From positions 3,286,001 to 3,350,000 of the forward strand of contig NZ_CP094970.1 of the NCBI RefSeq assembly GCF_025790165.1: DNA of 64,000 bases. Reading direction: 5' to 3'. Of the stretch, positions 20,561 through 31,004 are shown piece after piece. The position numbers and the translations under genes are program-made. Within the stretch, counting starts at the first letter, position 1; each line of letters begins with the position of its first letter. The DNA is from Solicola gregarius. Its GTDB lineage: Bacteria > Actinomycetota > Actinomycetes > Propionibacteriales > Nocardioidaceae. Below the pieces are notes generated by a model. That model was given only the letters and a program-made list of their open reading frames with translations, did no database searches and was not told the origin of the DNA.

Positions 20561-23500
20561 ATGGGTGACGACGTGGTTTCCGCCGATGAGTTGACGACGC
20601 TGGTAGAGCGCTACTACCAGCACGTACCCGCGGACGAGCTCGCTGACCGGTCCATCGATGCCCGCCGGGCCGCCGTCGAGAGCCAGCTCCGACTGGCCAC
20701 CGACCGGCCGCAGGGCACCTGCCGGGTCCGTGCATTCACCCCGACCGTCGAACAGCACGGCTGGGACGCCGGCGGCCACGTGGTGGTCGAGATCGTCGCC
20801 GTCGACATGCCGTTCCTGGTCGACTCGGTGACGTCGTTCCTCACCCGGAGCGACTACGGCATCGACCTGGTGATCCACCCGCAGTTCGTCGTACGCCGCG
20901 ACATCACCGGTGCGCTCACCGAGGTCGAGGTCGACACCGACGAGCTGGAGGAGATCGACGACTCCGACCCGACCCGGATGCGCGAGTCGTGGATGCACCT
21001 CGAGCTCGACGAGATCTCCGACCCGGGTGCGATGGAGCTCATCGAGGAGGGCCTGCAGCGGACGCTGCGCGACGTCGCGGAGATCGTCGAGGACTGGCAG
21101 AAGATGGAGTCCCGCGCACGCCAGATCGTCGACGGGTTCGAAACGTCGCGGCCCCCGATCGAGCAGGCCGAGGTGGCGCAGGCGGCACAGCTGCTGAGCT
21201 GGCTTGCCGACGGGCACTTCACGTTCATGGGCTATCGCGAGTACGACCTCGTGCAGGTCGACGGCGTCGACGGGCTGCGGCCGGTCGCGGGCAGCGGGCT
21301 GGGCATCCTGCGGTCCGACACCGACGCGCTCGGCGGCGTCAAGGAGCTGCCCGAGGCCGCGGCGGCGAAGGCGCGCGACAAGACCCTGCTGATCATCACC
21401 AAGGCCAACTCCCGTTCCACGGTGCACCGGCCGGTCTATCTCGACTACATCGGCGTGAAGACGTTCGACAAGGCGGGCGCCGTCATCGGCGAGCGCCGCT
21501 TCCTCGGGCTGTTCACGTCGTCGGCGTACACCGAGAGCGTGACCCGGGTGCCCGTGCTCAAGGACAAGGTGAAGGGCGTCCTGAAGCGGCTCGGGTTCGA
21601 CACCGCGAGCCACAGCGGCAAGGCCCTGATCGACCTGCTGGAGACGTACCCACGCGACGAGCTGTTCCAGACGCCGCTCGACGACCTCGTGCCGATCGCG
21701 AATGCCGTACTCCACCTGCAGGAGCGTCGCCAGCTGCGGCTCTTCCTGCGCCGCGACGACTACGGTCGCTTCCTGTCGTGCCTCATCTACCTTCCGCGCG
21801 ACCGCTACATGACGCAGGTACGCCAACGCCTCGAGCGGATCCTCGCGAGCGCCGTCGGTGGCGAGCCGACCGTCGACTTCACCGCCCGGGTCACCGAGTC
21901 GGTGCTGGCGCGGCTCCACTACGTCGTACGCCCGGAGCGGGGACACGAGATCGGCGAGCTCGACCGGGTCGCCCTCGAGCAGCGGTTGGCCGACGCGACG
22001 CGGTCGTGGGACGACGACTTCCGCCGCGCGATCGACGACGTGATAGGCGACGCCGCAACCACCGAGATCCTGCACACCTACGGCGACGCGTTCCCGGAGG
22101 CGTACAAGGAGGACTTCGGCGCCCGGACGGCCGTCGGCGACCTCCGCCGGTTGAAGTCCCTCACCACGCCGGGTGAGGTGGCGCTCGAGTACTACGCGCC
22201 CGGGGGAGCAGACGGCGGCGAGGGACGCCTCAAGATCTACCGATGCGGCGCACCGTTGTCGTTGTCGGATGTGCTCCCGCTGTTCCAGGCGCTCGGTGTC
22301 GACGTCATCGACGAGCGGCCGTACCAGATCCACGCACGGAGCACCGAGTCGTGGATCTACGATTTCGGCCTGCGTACGCGGGGCGGCGTGACCAAGGCCG
22401 ACCTCGAGCTGTTCCAGGACGCGTTCCTGGCCTGCTGGGGCAAGGACGCCGAGGCCGACGGCTTCAACCGACTGGTGCTGGCCGCGGGGCTGACCTGGCG
22501 CCAGGTTGTGATCCTGCGTGCGTACGCGACCTACCTGCGGCAGGCCAATGCGCCGTTCAGCCAGACCTACATCGAGCAGTCGTTGCTCGGTAACGTCGAG
22601 ATCGCCCGGCTGCTGGTCGAGCTGTTCGAGGCGCGCTTCGCGGTCGACCCGGGCAAGTCCGGTACTGCGGCGGTCGCGCCCGACGACCCGGACCGCAGGA
22701 CGCGCATCGAGCAGGTCGAGAAGGAGATCGAGAGTGCGCTCGACGCGGTCGTGACCCTCGACGAGGACCGAATCCTTCGCGGCTATCGCAACCTCATCCG
22801 GGCGACGCTGCGGACCAACTTCTACCGCACGGGCGATGACGGCCGGGCCCGCCCGTTCGTCTCGCTCAAGCTGGAGCCGACCGAGATCGACGACCTTCCC
22901 GAGCCGCGCCCGAAGTACGAGATCTTCTGCTACTCGCCCCGCGTGGAGGGCGTCCATCTGCGCTTCGGCAAGGTCGCGCGCGGAGGACTCCGCTGGTCCG
23001 ACCGCCGCGAGGACTTCCGTACCGAGGTGCTCGGTCTGGTGAAGGCGCAGATGGTCAAGAACACCGTGATCGTGCCGGTGGGTTCGAAGGGTGGCTTCTA
23101 CTGCAAGGATCTGCCCGATCCCGCCGCCGACCGCGACGCCTGGCTCGCCGAAGGCAAGGCGTGCTACACGACGTTCATCTCGAGCATGCTCGACGTCACC
23201 GACAACCGGGTCGACGGCGTTGCCGTGCCCCCGCCGGACGTCGTGCGCTGGGACAGCGACGACTCGTACCTCGTCGTCGCGGCCGACAAGGGCACAGCAA
23301 CGTTCTCCGACCTCGCCAACGAGATCTCCGCCTCGTACGACTACTGGCTCGGCGACGCGTTCGCGTCGGGCGGGTCGGTCGGCTACGACCACAAGGGCAT
23401 GGGCATCACCGCCAAGGGCGCGTGGGAGTCGGTGCGCAGGCACTTCCGCGAGATGGGGATCGACTGCCAGCGCGAGGACTTCACCTGTGTCGGCATCGGC

Positions 23501-25378
23501 GACATGTCCGGTGACGTGTTCGGCAACGGCATGCTGCTCTCCGAGCACACCCGGCTGGTTGCGGCGTTCGACCACCGGCACATCTTCGTCGACCCGAACC
23601 CCGATTCCGCCACGACGTACGCCGAGCGACGTCGCCTCTACCACCTACCGCGCTCGTCGTGGGCCGACTACGACGCCTCGCTGATCTCCGACGGCGGTGG
23701 GGTGTTCTCGCGTACGTTGAAGTCGATCCCGCTGACCGCGCAGATGCGCGCGGCGCTCGGGATCGACGACGACGTGACCAAGCTGTCGCCCGCACAGCTG
23801 CAGAGCGCCATCCTGCGCGCACCGGTCGACCTGTTGTGGAACGGCGGCATCGGCACGTACGTCAAGGCGACCAGCGAGACGAACGACGACGTGGGCGACA
23901 AGGCGAACAACGCGATTCGCGTCAACGGTGCGCAGCTGCGCAGCAAGTGCGTCGGTGAGGGCGGAAACCTCGGCCTCACCCAGCTCGGTCGGATCGAGTA
24001 CGCCCTGAACGGCGGGCGCATCAACACCGACTTCATCGACAACTCGGCGGGCGTCGACACCTCCGACCGCGAGGTGAACATCAAGATCCTGCTCGACGGT
24101 GTCGTACGTGCCGGCGGGCTCACCCGCGAGGGCCGCAACGACCTGCTGCCGACGATGACCGACGAGGTCGGCGATCTCGTGCTGCGCGACAACTACGAGC
24201 AGAATGTCGCGCTCGCGAACGCCGCCGCCGGAGCCGCGAGCCTGCTGCACGTGCACGCCGACTGGATCGGCCAGCTCGAGCGCGACGGGCTGCTCGACCG
24301 TGAGCTGGAGTTCCTGCCGTCGGACGAGGAGATGGCCAACCGCCGCTCCAACGGCAAGGGTCTGACCTCTCCCGAGCTGTCGGTGCTGCTCGCGTACACC
24401 AAGATCGTGCTCGCCGACCGGCTGATCGAGTCCGACATCGCCGACGACGCGTTCTTCCGCGGGCGGCTGTTCAGCTACTTCCCGACCGAGGTCAAGCACG
24501 AGTACCGCAAGGCGATGGCAGACCACCCGCTGCGGCGCGAGATCATCGTGACGGCGATCGTCAACGACCTGATCAACAACGCCGGAATCACGTTCTACCA
24601 CCGCCTCGCGACCGAGACCGGCGTGTCGGTGGCGGCGCTCGCCCGCGCACACGCGATCGCCGCCGAGATCTACGGCGTCGACGGCATCCAGGCCGAGATC
24701 GACGAGCTCGACAACGTCATCCCCGCGGAGATGCAGACCCGGATGCGCCTCATCCTGCGAACGCTCACCGAGCGCACCTCGCGCTGGATGGTCAACCATC
24801 GCAGGCAGGTCGATGCCGAGGCGGCCGTCGACTACTTCGGCACCGACGTACAACGGCTGCTGCGCGAGATGCCGAACCTCCTCGTCGGACGCGAGCTGGA
24901 CATCATGCGTGAGCGGGCGGAGCGGCTCACCGAGGCGGGCGTGCCCGATGCCCTGGCGAACCGCGTCGCATCCGTCGAACCCGCGTACGCGGCTCTCGGC
25001 AACGTCGTCACGGCGAAGTCGCACGACGTTTCCGCCGCGGACGTTGCGCGCGTCCACTTCCAGCTCGGTGACTCCCTCGGCCTCGACCGGCTGCTGCGTC
25101 GCATCTCGTCGCTCCCGCGCGACGATCGCTGGCAGACGATGGCGCGTGCCGCGCTGCGCGACGACCTGTACGGCGTGCACCACGACCTCACCGGGCGCGT
25201 ACTCCGCGACACGCCGGCCGACCTGAGCGCGGCCGAGCGGGTCAAGGCATGGATCGAGCAGGAGACCGGCACCCTCGATCGCATCGAGGGCATGCTCGAG
25301 GACATCTGGGGCGAGGAGACACCCGACCTGGCGCGGTTGTCGGTCGGCATGCGGGTCGTGCGGTCGCTGCTCGGCTGA
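20561..25378 (+). CDS. gdh: NAD-dependent glutamate dehydrogenase, 180-kDa class
   Basis: Large NAD-specific enzyme that deaminates glutamate to 2-oxoglutarate and ammonia. 1605 residues, the normal size of this class (Rv2476c type). N-terminal ACT-like and regulatory regions (VVVEIVAVDMPFLVDSVTSF), then the catalytic core with VEGVHLRFGKVARGGLRWSD, VIVPVGSKGGFY, GIGDMSGDVFGNGMLLS and ELLWNGGIGTYVKA-like text (LLWNGGIGTYVKA). ATG at 20561 just after CTGCC; ribosome site GGAGG about 10 bases upstream. With pruA it would feed proline and glutamate carbon into the TCA cycle. In mycobacteria the class is controlled through GarA; nothing on that is visible here. Confidence 0.96.
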   Translation: MGDDVVSADELTTLVERYYQHVPADELADRSIDARRAAVESQLRLATDRPQGTCRVRAFTPTVEQHGWDAGGHVVVEIVAVDMPFLVDSVTSFLTRSDYGIDLVIHPQFVVRRDITGALTEVEVDTDELEEIDDSDPTRMRESWMHLELDEISDPGAMELIEEGLQRTLRDVAEIVEDWQKMESRARQIVDGFETSRPPIEQAEVAQAAQLLSWLADGHFTFMGYREYDLVQVDGVDGLRPVAGSGLGILRSDTDALGGVKELPEAAAAKARDKTLLIITKANSRSTVHRPVYLDYIGVKTFDKAGAVIGERRFLGLFTSSAYTESVTRVPVLKDKVKGVLKRLGFDTASHSGKALIDLLETYPRDELFQTPLDDLVPIANAVLHLQERRQLRLFLRRDDYGRFLSCLIYLPRDRYMTQVRQRLERILASAVGGEPTVDFTARVTESVLARLHYVVRPERGHEIGELDRVALEQRLADATRSWDDDFRRAIDDVIGDAATTEILHTYGDAFPEAYKEDFGARTAVGDLRRLKSLTTPGEVALEYYAPGGADGGEGRLKIYRCGAPLSLSDVLPLFQALGVDVIDERPYQIHARSTESWIYDFGLRTRGGVTKADLELFQDAFLACWGKDAEADGFNRLVLAAGLTWRQVVILRAYATYLRQANAPFSQTYIEQSLLGNVEIARLLVELFEARFAVDPGKSGTAAVAPDDPDRRTRIEQVEKEIESALDAVVTLDEDRILRGYRNLIRATLRTNFYRTGDDGRARPFVSLKLEPTEIDDLPEPRPKYEIFCYSPRVEGVHLRFGKVARGGLRWSDRREDFRTEVLGLVKAQMVKNTVIVPVGSKGGFYCKDLPDPAADRDAWLAEGKACYTTFISSMLDVTDNRVDGVAVPPPDVVRWDSDDSYLVVAADKGTATFSDLANEISASYDYWLGDAFASGGSVGYDHKGMGITAKGAWESVRRHFREMGIDCQREDFTCVGIGDMSGDVFGNGMLLSEHTRLVAAFDHRHIFVDPNPDSATTYAERRRLYHLPRSSWADYDASLISDGGGVFSRTLKSIPLTAQMRAALGIDDDVTKLSPAQLQSAILRAPVDLLWNGGIGTYVKATSETNDDVGDKANNAIRVNGAQLRSKCVGEGGNLGLTQLGRIEYALNGGRINTDFIDNSAGVDTSDREVNIKILLDGVVRAGGLTREGRNDLLPTMTDEVGDLVLRDNYEQNVALANAAAGAASLLHVHADWIGQLERDGLLDRELEFLPSDEEMANRRSNGKGLTSPELSVLLAYTKIVLADRLIESDIADDAFFRGRLFSYFPTEVKHEYRKAMADHPLRREIIVTAIVNDLINNAGITFYHRLATETGVSVAALARAHAIAAEIYGVDGIQAEIDELDNVIPAEMQTRMRLILRTLTERTSRWMVNHRRQVDAEAAVDYFGTDVQRLLREMPNLLVGRELDIMRERAERLTEAGVPDALANRVASVEPAYAALGNVVTAKSHDVSAADVARVHFQLGDSLGLDRLLRRISSLPRDDRWQTMARAALRDDLYGVHHDLTGRVLRDTPADLSAAERVKAWIEQETGTLDRIEGMLEDIWGEETPDLARLSVGMRVVRSLLG

Positions 25379-25385
25379 GCGCTCC

Positions 25386-26297
25386 CTAACGCCGCTCGAG
25401 GACGTCGGCAACGTTGCGTACGGTGAATGCGTCGATGAGCTCGTCGCTGACTCCTGCGTCGCGCATCCGTGGCAGGAACGACCGCGCGAGGTGGGTGTAG
25501 CCGACGCCGCCATTGGCGAGCAGCGAGCTTCGCAGGCAGACGTCGTGCGACAGCAGTACCCGGTCGGCGTAGCCCGCCTCGACGAGGTTGCGAACGAAAC
25601 GGACCCGTTTGGCCTGCTCGTACTCCGACGTGTAGATGCCGAGCATGTCGAACTGCACGTACGCGCCGCGTTCGGCCAGCGCGACGTGGTACGCGGCGTC
25701 CGGTACCGAGTCGCAGTGGCCGACGATGACCCGCCGCGGGTCGACACCTTCATGCTCGAAGATGTCGAGCTGGGCATGGCCGACCGGCCACCGGGCAGCG
25801 TGGGTGGTGATCGCGACGCCGGTGCGGAGCTGGGCGCGGGCGGCCGCTCTGAGACACCTCTCCTCCAGGGCGCTCACGTACCACTTGTCGCACCCGACCT
25901 CACCGATGATCCCGGCACGAACATCGGTGCCGTCCACCCCGACCTCGATGTCGTGAACGATGACCTCGCTGAGCCCGCTGATGCTCGTGCGGTCGATCTC
26001 GTGCGGGGGCAGATACGGGTCGCGGTAGTAGCCCGACCCCATGACGACTGCGACGCCCGATCGTTCAGCGACCGTACGCAACGCCTGTGGGTCGCGGCCG
26101 AGCCCGCCGCTCGTGGTTTCGACGACGGACGCACCGCCTTCGCGTCTGAACTCCTCGAGCTCGAGTGCCATCAGGTCCGGGTCGTTGAGCAGCCCGTCGC
26201 CGCGGTACTCCGGCATCAGGTTGATGAACACGTGCTCGTGGGGAAGTGTGAAGCCGAGCTCGGAAGCGTCGATCGGGCCCGACACCGTCTCAATCAC
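25386..26297 (-). CDS. Phosphotriesterase-family metal hydrolase
   Basis: 303-residue TIM-barrel hydrolase of the phosphotriesterase/PHP-like family. Metal ligands visible: HEH in LPHEHVFINL (about residues 20-22), His in ITTHAARW, His in VGHCDS and Asp in LSHDVC. The bridging residue is Glu (GEVGCDKWYV) rather than the carboxylated Lys of true phosphotriesterases, as in E. coli Php. Substrate unknown; lactones or phosphate esters are possible. Its stop lies 8 bp from the convergent gdh stop. Confidence 0.88.
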   Translation of the reverse strand: MIETVSGPIDASELGFTLPHEHVFINLMPEYRGDGLLNDPDLMALELEEFRREGGASVVETTSGGLGRDPQALRTVAERSGVAVVMGSGYYRDPYLPPHEIDRTSISGLSEVIVHDIEVGVDGTDVRAGIIGEVGCDKWYVSALEERCLRAAARAQLRTGVAITTHAARWPVGHAQLDIFEHEGVDPRRVIVGHCDSVPDAAYHVALAERGAYVQFDMLGIYTSEYEQAKRVRFVRNLVEAGYADRVLLSHDVCLRSSLLANGGVGYTHLARSFLPRMRDAGVSDELIDAFTVRNVADVLERR

Positions 26298-26445
26298 GTG
26301 CGTGTCACTCCTCTGCGTGGCAGGCCGTCAACGTACCAAGCACGTCTGCGGACAGTGGCGAGATGTCCGCGCCGAGGGTGCTCAACCAAGACCGAACGGA
26401 CCCGCTCGTACAGGCGCGCTCGCCTGCTCCGATAGGGTCGCGCGC

Positions 26446-27348
26446 ATGGGAGTGGGGATCAGCGTCGACCGGCTGACCATGCGGTACGGCGACCTGGTCG
26501 CCGTCGACGAGGTCACCTTCGACGTACGCCCCGGCGAGTTCTTCGGACTGCTCGGTCCCAACGGTGCTGGCAAGACCACGACGCTCGAGATGATCGAGGG
26601 ACTGCGCAAGCCGGTGGGCGGCAGTGTCACCGTCGACGGCACCGCACCGTCCGGGCGCGATCCCGCGCTCCTGCGGCGGATGGGCGTCCAGCTACAGGCA
26701 TCGTCGTTCTTCGAGCGGTTGACCGCGCGCGAACAGCTCGACACGTTTCGCCGGTTGTACGGCGTGGACGCCGAGCGCGTCGATGCGATGCTCGACCACG
26801 TCGGACTGGCCGACAAGGCCGACGTACGCACGGAAGACCTCTCGGGCGGTCAGAAGCAGCGGTTGTCCATTGCTTGCGCCCTGGTGCACGACCCGGACGT
26901 CGTCTTCCTCGACGAGCCGACCGCGGCACTGGACCCGCAGGCGCGTCGCAACCTGTGGGACCTGTTGCAGGGACTCAACGACTCGGGTCGCACCGTCGTC
27001 CTGACGACCCACTACATGGACGAGGCCGAGGAGCTGTGTGACCGGGTGGCGATCATCGACCACGGCCGCATCCTCGAGCTCGACACACCGGCGGCCCTGA
27101 TCCGCAGCCTCGAGGCGCCGGTGCAGATCAGCCTCGTCCACGACTCGCTGCCTCGCGAACAGCTCGAGTCGCTGCCAGGGGTCGACCACGTCGGCCACGA
27201 CGACGGGGCGCTGACGATCACGACGGCCGAACCCGCGGCCGTGCTCACCTGGCTCGCCGAGCGGGACGCACTCGACGGCCTGTCGGTCAAGGGCGCAACC
27301 CTCGAGGACGTCTTCCTCGACCGCACGGGCCGGGAGTACCGCGCATGA
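26446..27348 (+). CDS. ABC transporter ATP-binding protein
   Basis: 300-residue DrrA/CcmA-type ATPase. Walker A GPNGAGKTT, Q-loop region LQASSFFERLTAREQL, signature LSGGQKQR, Walker B VVFLDEPTAALDP and H-loop TTHYMDEAEEL are complete. The C-terminal extension (SIAL/DrrA-type) ends LEDVFLDRTGREYRA. ATG at 26446; the stop is followed by a repeat-bearing 88-bp gap and the permease gene, so it forms a two-gene export operon. Confidence 0.94.
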   Translation: MGVGISVDRLTMRYGDLVAVDEVTFDVRPGEFFGLLGPNGAGKTTTLEMIEGLRKPVGGSVTVDGTAPSGRDPALLRRMGVQLQASSFFERLTAREQLDTFRRLYGVDAERVDAMLDHVGLADKADVRTEDLSGGQKQRLSIACALVHDPDVVFLDEPTAALDPQARRNLWDLLQGLNDSGRTVVLTTHYMDEAEELCDRVAIIDHGRILELDTPAALIRSLEAPVQISLVHDSLPREQLESLPGVDHVGHDDGALTITTAEPAAVLTWLAERDALDGLSVKGATLEDVFLDRTGREYRA

Positions 27349-27430
27349 GCGGCGAGGGCGCAGCGGGCGGAGTGGACACCGCGAGGGACGACTTGTCTCC
27401 GTGTAGGGAGCGAGTAACGAGCGGCGAGGT
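27344..27430 (+). repeat. Diverged copy of the mtrB-type dispersed repeat
   Basis: Begins ATGAGCGGCGAGG and continues GCGCAGCGGGCGGAGTGG; alignable with the two copies at 1520 and 1613. It fills the gap between the ABC ATPase and permease genes, and GAGCGGCGAGG appears again near its end (27419). Confidence 0.5.
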
Positions 27431-27436
27431 CATCGG

Positions 27437-28501
27437 ATGACGGGATTCGTCAGCCTGGCCACCGCGATGGCCAAGGGCTTCATCCGCGATCGGATGGCGA
27501 TGTTCTTCGCGATCCTGTTTCCGTTGATGTTCCTCGTGCTGTTCGCCGGGTTGTTCAACGACGAGGGAGATGCGCCGAAGAGCTCGGTCATCCAGGTCGG
27601 CGATGTCGCGCTGCTCGATGACGCTCCGAAGCAGGCGAAGGAGTCGTACGACGAGGTGCTGGACATCTCGAAGTCCGACGACCTCGACGCGGCGATCGCC
27701 GACGTACGCGAGGGCGATGCCGACGCGGTGATCACCCAGCAGGGCGACACGATCCATGTCGACTACACCGCCGCCGACCAGGTCGGCGCTGCGACGCTGC
27801 AGGGCGTACTCCAGTCGATCGTGCAGAGCGCGAACGTACAAGCGACCGGTGAGCCGCCGACGTTCAACATGGAGACCGACCAGGTCGAGGACGAGTCGCT
27901 GACGACGGTCCAGTACATGACCCCCGGCCTGCTGGGGTGGGCGATCGCCATGGGAGCGACGTTCGGCGCGGCCGCGAACCTCGTGGTGTGGCGCAAGAAC
28001 GGCATGTTGCGCCGACTTCGGCTCGCGCCGATCCCCACCTCGTCGATCGTGCTCTCGCGGGTGGTGGTGAGCATCGGGATCGCCGCGCTGCAGACCGTCA
28101 TCTTCGTCTCGATCGCGAGCGCGTTCTTCGGGCTGCAGATGACGGGTGGCGCGTGGCTGTCGATTCCGTTGCTCGTCTGCGGCACGCTGTCGTTCATGGC
28201 GATCGGCCTGCTTGCCGGTTCGGTCTCGAAGACCGAGGAGGGCGCGACGGGCCTGGCGAACTTCGTCATCTTGCCGATGGCGTTCCTGTCGGGGTCGTTC
28301 TTCCCGCTCGACGAGGCGCCGGGCTGGCTGCAGGCGGTGAGCCAGGCGTTCCCGCTCAAGCACCTGAACGACGGGATGCTGGATGTGATGGTCCGCGGCG
28401 AGGGGGTCGCCGCGATCGTGGGTCCGTGCGCGTTCCTGCTGGCGATCGCGGCAGTACTCACCGCGATCTCGGCGCGGCTGTTCCGATGGGACGCCACGTA
28501 G
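27437..28501 (+). CDS. ABC-2 type transporter permease
   Basis: 354-residue membrane protein: one N-terminal helix (FAILFPLMFLVLFAGLF), a large extracytoplasmic domain (residues 40-165), then five helices (GWAIAMGATFGAAANLVV, SIGIAALQTVIFVSIASAFF and following) typical of ABC-2 exporters with the motif FVILPMAFLSGSFFPLDEAP. ATG at 27437 after GAGGTC. It pairs with the upstream ATPase; substrate unknown, drug or lipid export being common for this group. Confidence 0.92.
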   Translation: MTGFVSLATAMAKGFIRDRMAMFFAILFPLMFLVLFAGLFNDEGDAPKSSVIQVGDVALLDDAPKQAKESYDEVLDISKSDDLDAAIADVREGDADAVITQQGDTIHVDYTAADQVGAATLQGVLQSIVQSANVQATGEPPTFNMETDQVEDESLTTVQYMTPGLLGWAIAMGATFGAAANLVVWRKNGMLRRLRLAPIPTSSIVLSRVVVSIGIAALQTVIFVSIASAFFGLQMTGGAWLSIPLLVCGTLSFMAIGLLAGSVSKTEEGATGLANFVILPMAFLSGSFFPLDEAPGWLQAVSQAFPLKHLNDGMLDVMVRGEGVAAIVGPCAFLLAIAAVLTAISARLFRWDAT

Positions 28502-28517
28502 GGTTCCGCCCCGGTTT

Positions 28518-28568
28518 GGGTCTATGTGGCATCGGTGGATACCTATTGGACCGATGCCACATAGACCC
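28518..28568. terminator. 19-bp perfect inverted repeat between convergent genes
   Basis: Arms 28518-28536 and 28550-28568 (GGGTCTATGTGGCATCGGT and complement), loop 13 nt. It lies 17 bp after the permease and 23 bp before the end of the convergent MMPL gene, as expected for a two-way terminator. Confidence 0.68.
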
Positions 28569-28590
28569 CACGTCGGGCGCCCACGGTGGG

Positions 28591-30789
28591 TCACACTCGG
28601 ACGGGATCAGGCGCCGGTTCCTCGACCGAGTCACCCTCGTGGATCCCGAACCGTTCGTGGAACCGGCGCAGCGGTTTCGGCGCCCACCAGGTTGCCCGGC
28701 CGGTGAGCCGCATCGTGGCCGGCAGCAGCGCACCGCGGATCAGGGTCGCGTCGATGAGTACGGCGAGCGGCAGGCCGATTCCGAACGCCTTCATGAACGT
28801 GATGTCGGAGACCAGGAAGCCGAGGAAGACCAGTGAGATCAACACCGCCGCGGCCGTGACGATCCGCCCGACCTTCTCGAGGCCGAGCGCGACGGCACCG
28901 ATGCTGTCGCCGCTGCGGTCGTACTCCTCCTTGATCCGCGACAGCAGGAACACCTGGTAGTCCATCGCCAGCCCGAAGGCCACCGCGAACAACATCACCG
29001 GCACCGTCGCGACCAATGCACCGGTCACCGTGAACCCGCCGAGCAGACCGGACAGGTGTCCGTCCTGGAAGATCCACACCAGCGCACCGAACGTCGCGGT
29101 GAGGCTCAACATGCTCAACGCCATTGCGATAAAGGGGAGTAGCGCGCTTCCAGTGAGCAGGAACAACAGCACGACCACCGAGATCGCCAGCGCCGCGCCC
29201 GCGACCGGCAACCGGTCGACCAGGGAGACCGTGACGTCGTGGTTGACCGCCGCCGCTCCTCCGACGTACGCCGTGCTCGGTGCGGGCACGTCGCGTACGT
29301 CCACGACGAGGTCGTCGAGCGCGTCCTGGTTGCCGGTCGACGGGACGACCGAGAGGTATGCCGCATCGCCGGACCGGAAACGCTCGCTGCCAGGACCGGG
29401 CTCCGCCGCGACGGCGCCGTCGACGTACGCGCCACCGGCGCCGTCGACCCGGGCGACGTCGTCGAGCTGCGACAGAGCGGCAGCGTAGCCGTCGAGATCG
29501 TCGCCGGCACCGGGTACGACGACACTCAGCGCGTTCTGCTCACCCGACTCGAAGTCGGTACGAATGGTGTCGGCGACCTGTCGCGAGCTCGCCGACTCGG
29601 GCATGGTGCGCTCATCGGCGGAGCTGAGTTTCAAGCCGAGGAAGGGCGCGCCGAGCGCGAGCAGGGCAACGACGACGACCGTGGCGATCGGTATCGGCCG
29701 ACGCATCACGAAGGACGCGAGGCGGTGCCAGGCGCCGTCCTCGACACTCCGCTCCGTTCGCGACCGCCCGAAGCGGCGCTTCGCTACCCGGGGACCCGCG
29801 ACCGCGAGCAGGGCCGGCAGGATCGTCAGCGATGTCAGCGCCGACAGCAGCGCGACGGCGATGCCCGCGTACGCCATGGAGCGCAGCGCAACCGGCGGGA
29901 ACCACAGCAGCGTCGAGAGTGCGATCGCGACGGTGACCGAGGAGAACGCGACGGTCTTGCCGGCCGAGCGGACGGTGTTGCGCAACGCATCCGGAATCTC
30001 TCGGCCGCCGTCGATCTCCTCGCGGAACCGACTGACGATGAGCAGGCTGTAGTCGATCGCGAGCCCGAGTCCGAGCAGCGTCACGACATTCACCGCGATC
30101 ACCGACACGTCGGCGACGCTCGCGAGCACCCACATCACTCCGAGGGTGAGCATCAACGTTGCGAACGCGACGATCAGCGGCAGGGTGGCGGCGACGACGC
30201 TGCCGAAGACGAGCAGGAGAGCGACGAGGGCGATCGGGAACGCGATCGCCTCGCCGATGGTCGCGTCGTGCGTGGACTGCTCGCTCATCTCGTGCTGCAG
30301 CATCGCGTACCCGCCGACCTCGATGTCGAGGGAGCCGTGTTCGCCCTCGTACCGCGGCGCGAGGTCGCCGATTCGTTTGTCGACCTCGGTGTCGTCGCCC
30401 GTGACGGTCGCCAGTACGAGCGCTTGGTCTCCGTCGGTGCTTCGCAACTGGTCGGGCTGTCCCGCGGTCCAGTACGACGTGACACCCTCGACGTACGGTT
30501 CCGCGGTGAGTTGCTCGACGAGCTCACTCGCTTCCGTTGCGGTCGTGTCGTCATCCACCGAGTCGGGAGAGTCGACGAGCAGTACGAGGTTCGACGGTCC
30601 CTGGCCGAAGTCCTCTCGCAGGATGTCCGCGGCGGTGGCGGAGTCCGCCCCGGGGTCGTCGAACCCGCCGCCCTTGAGCTTGTCGAACAATGTGGCGCTC
30701 GACGCGCCCGCCGCGAGCGCGACGATGAGCGCGATGACGAGAACCCTGCGCCGTCGTTGCAGCATCAGGTCGGATAGTCGTCCCAGCAC
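28591..30789 (-). CDS. MMPL-family RND transporter
   Basis: 732-residue transporter with two repeats of membrane helices and two periplasmic loops. Landmarks: N-terminal helix VLVIALIVALAAGASSATLF, GLGLAIDYSLLIVSRFREEI in the first half and AFGLAMDYQVFLLSRIKEEY in the second, the paired Asp-Tyr motifs that carry the proton relay in MmpL proteins. The C-terminal tail is short, so it lacks the long cytoplasmic domain of MmpL3. ATG at 30789. Monocistronic; substrate unknown, lipid or drug export being usual. Confidence 0.93.
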   Translation of the reverse strand: MLGRLSDLMLQRRRRVLVIALIVALAAGASSATLFDKLKGGGFDDPGADSATAADILREDFGQGPSNLVLLVDSPDSVDDDTTATEASELVEQLTAEPYVEGVTSYWTAGQPDQLRSTDGDQALVLATVTGDDTEVDKRIGDLAPRYEGEHGSLDIEVGGYAMLQHEMSEQSTHDATIGEAIAFPIALVALLLVFGSVVAATLPLIVAFATLMLTLGVMWVLASVADVSVIAVNVVTLLGLGLAIDYSLLIVSRFREEIDGGREIPDALRNTVRSAGKTVAFSSVTVAIALSTLLWFPPVALRSMAYAGIAVALLSALTSLTILPALLAVAGPRVAKRRFGRSRTERSVEDGAWHRLASFVMRRPIPIATVVVVALLALGAPFLGLKLSSADERTMPESASSRQVADTIRTDFESGEQNALSVVVPGAGDDLDGYAAALSQLDDVARVDGAGGAYVDGAVAAEPGPGSERFRSGDAAYLSVVPSTGNQDALDDLVVDVRDVPAPSTAYVGGAAAVNHDVTVSLVDRLPVAGAALAISVVVLLFLLTGSALLPFIAMALSMLSLTATFGALVWIFQDGHLSGLLGGFTVTGALVATVPVMLFAVAFGLAMDYQVFLLSRIKEEYDRSGDSIGAVALGLEKVGRIVTAAAVLISLVFLGFLVSDITFMKAFGIGLPLAVLIDATLIRGALLPATMRLTGRATWWAPKPLRRFHERFGIHEGDSVEEPAPDPVRV

Positions 30790-31004
30790 GATATGTGTCC
30801 TCCGTATCCGGCCGGACCACGTCGTCCGGCGTTACAGACAAGACCCCCGCCGCGGGCTCGGGTGTGACATCTGTACGTGACCGAGACGCACCTCACAGCG
30901 GGGCGGACGTGCAGCTCGGCGTGGGCAGAGCACGGGTACGCGTCGTACAAGGCGCACTGACCGGCCGACGATCGACAGCGAGCCGGCATGCGCGCGACGG
31001 GGCG

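Noticed and set aside
20270-23644. 1124-codon open frame opposite gdh
   Set aside because: Antisense to the NAD-glutamate dehydrogenase core motifs; composition is that of a mirror frame.
29549-29556. A fourth CTCGAAGT, inside the MMPL gene
   Set aside because: It is on the antisense strand; the coding strand reads GACTTCGAG in frame (DFE), so no frameshift is involved.
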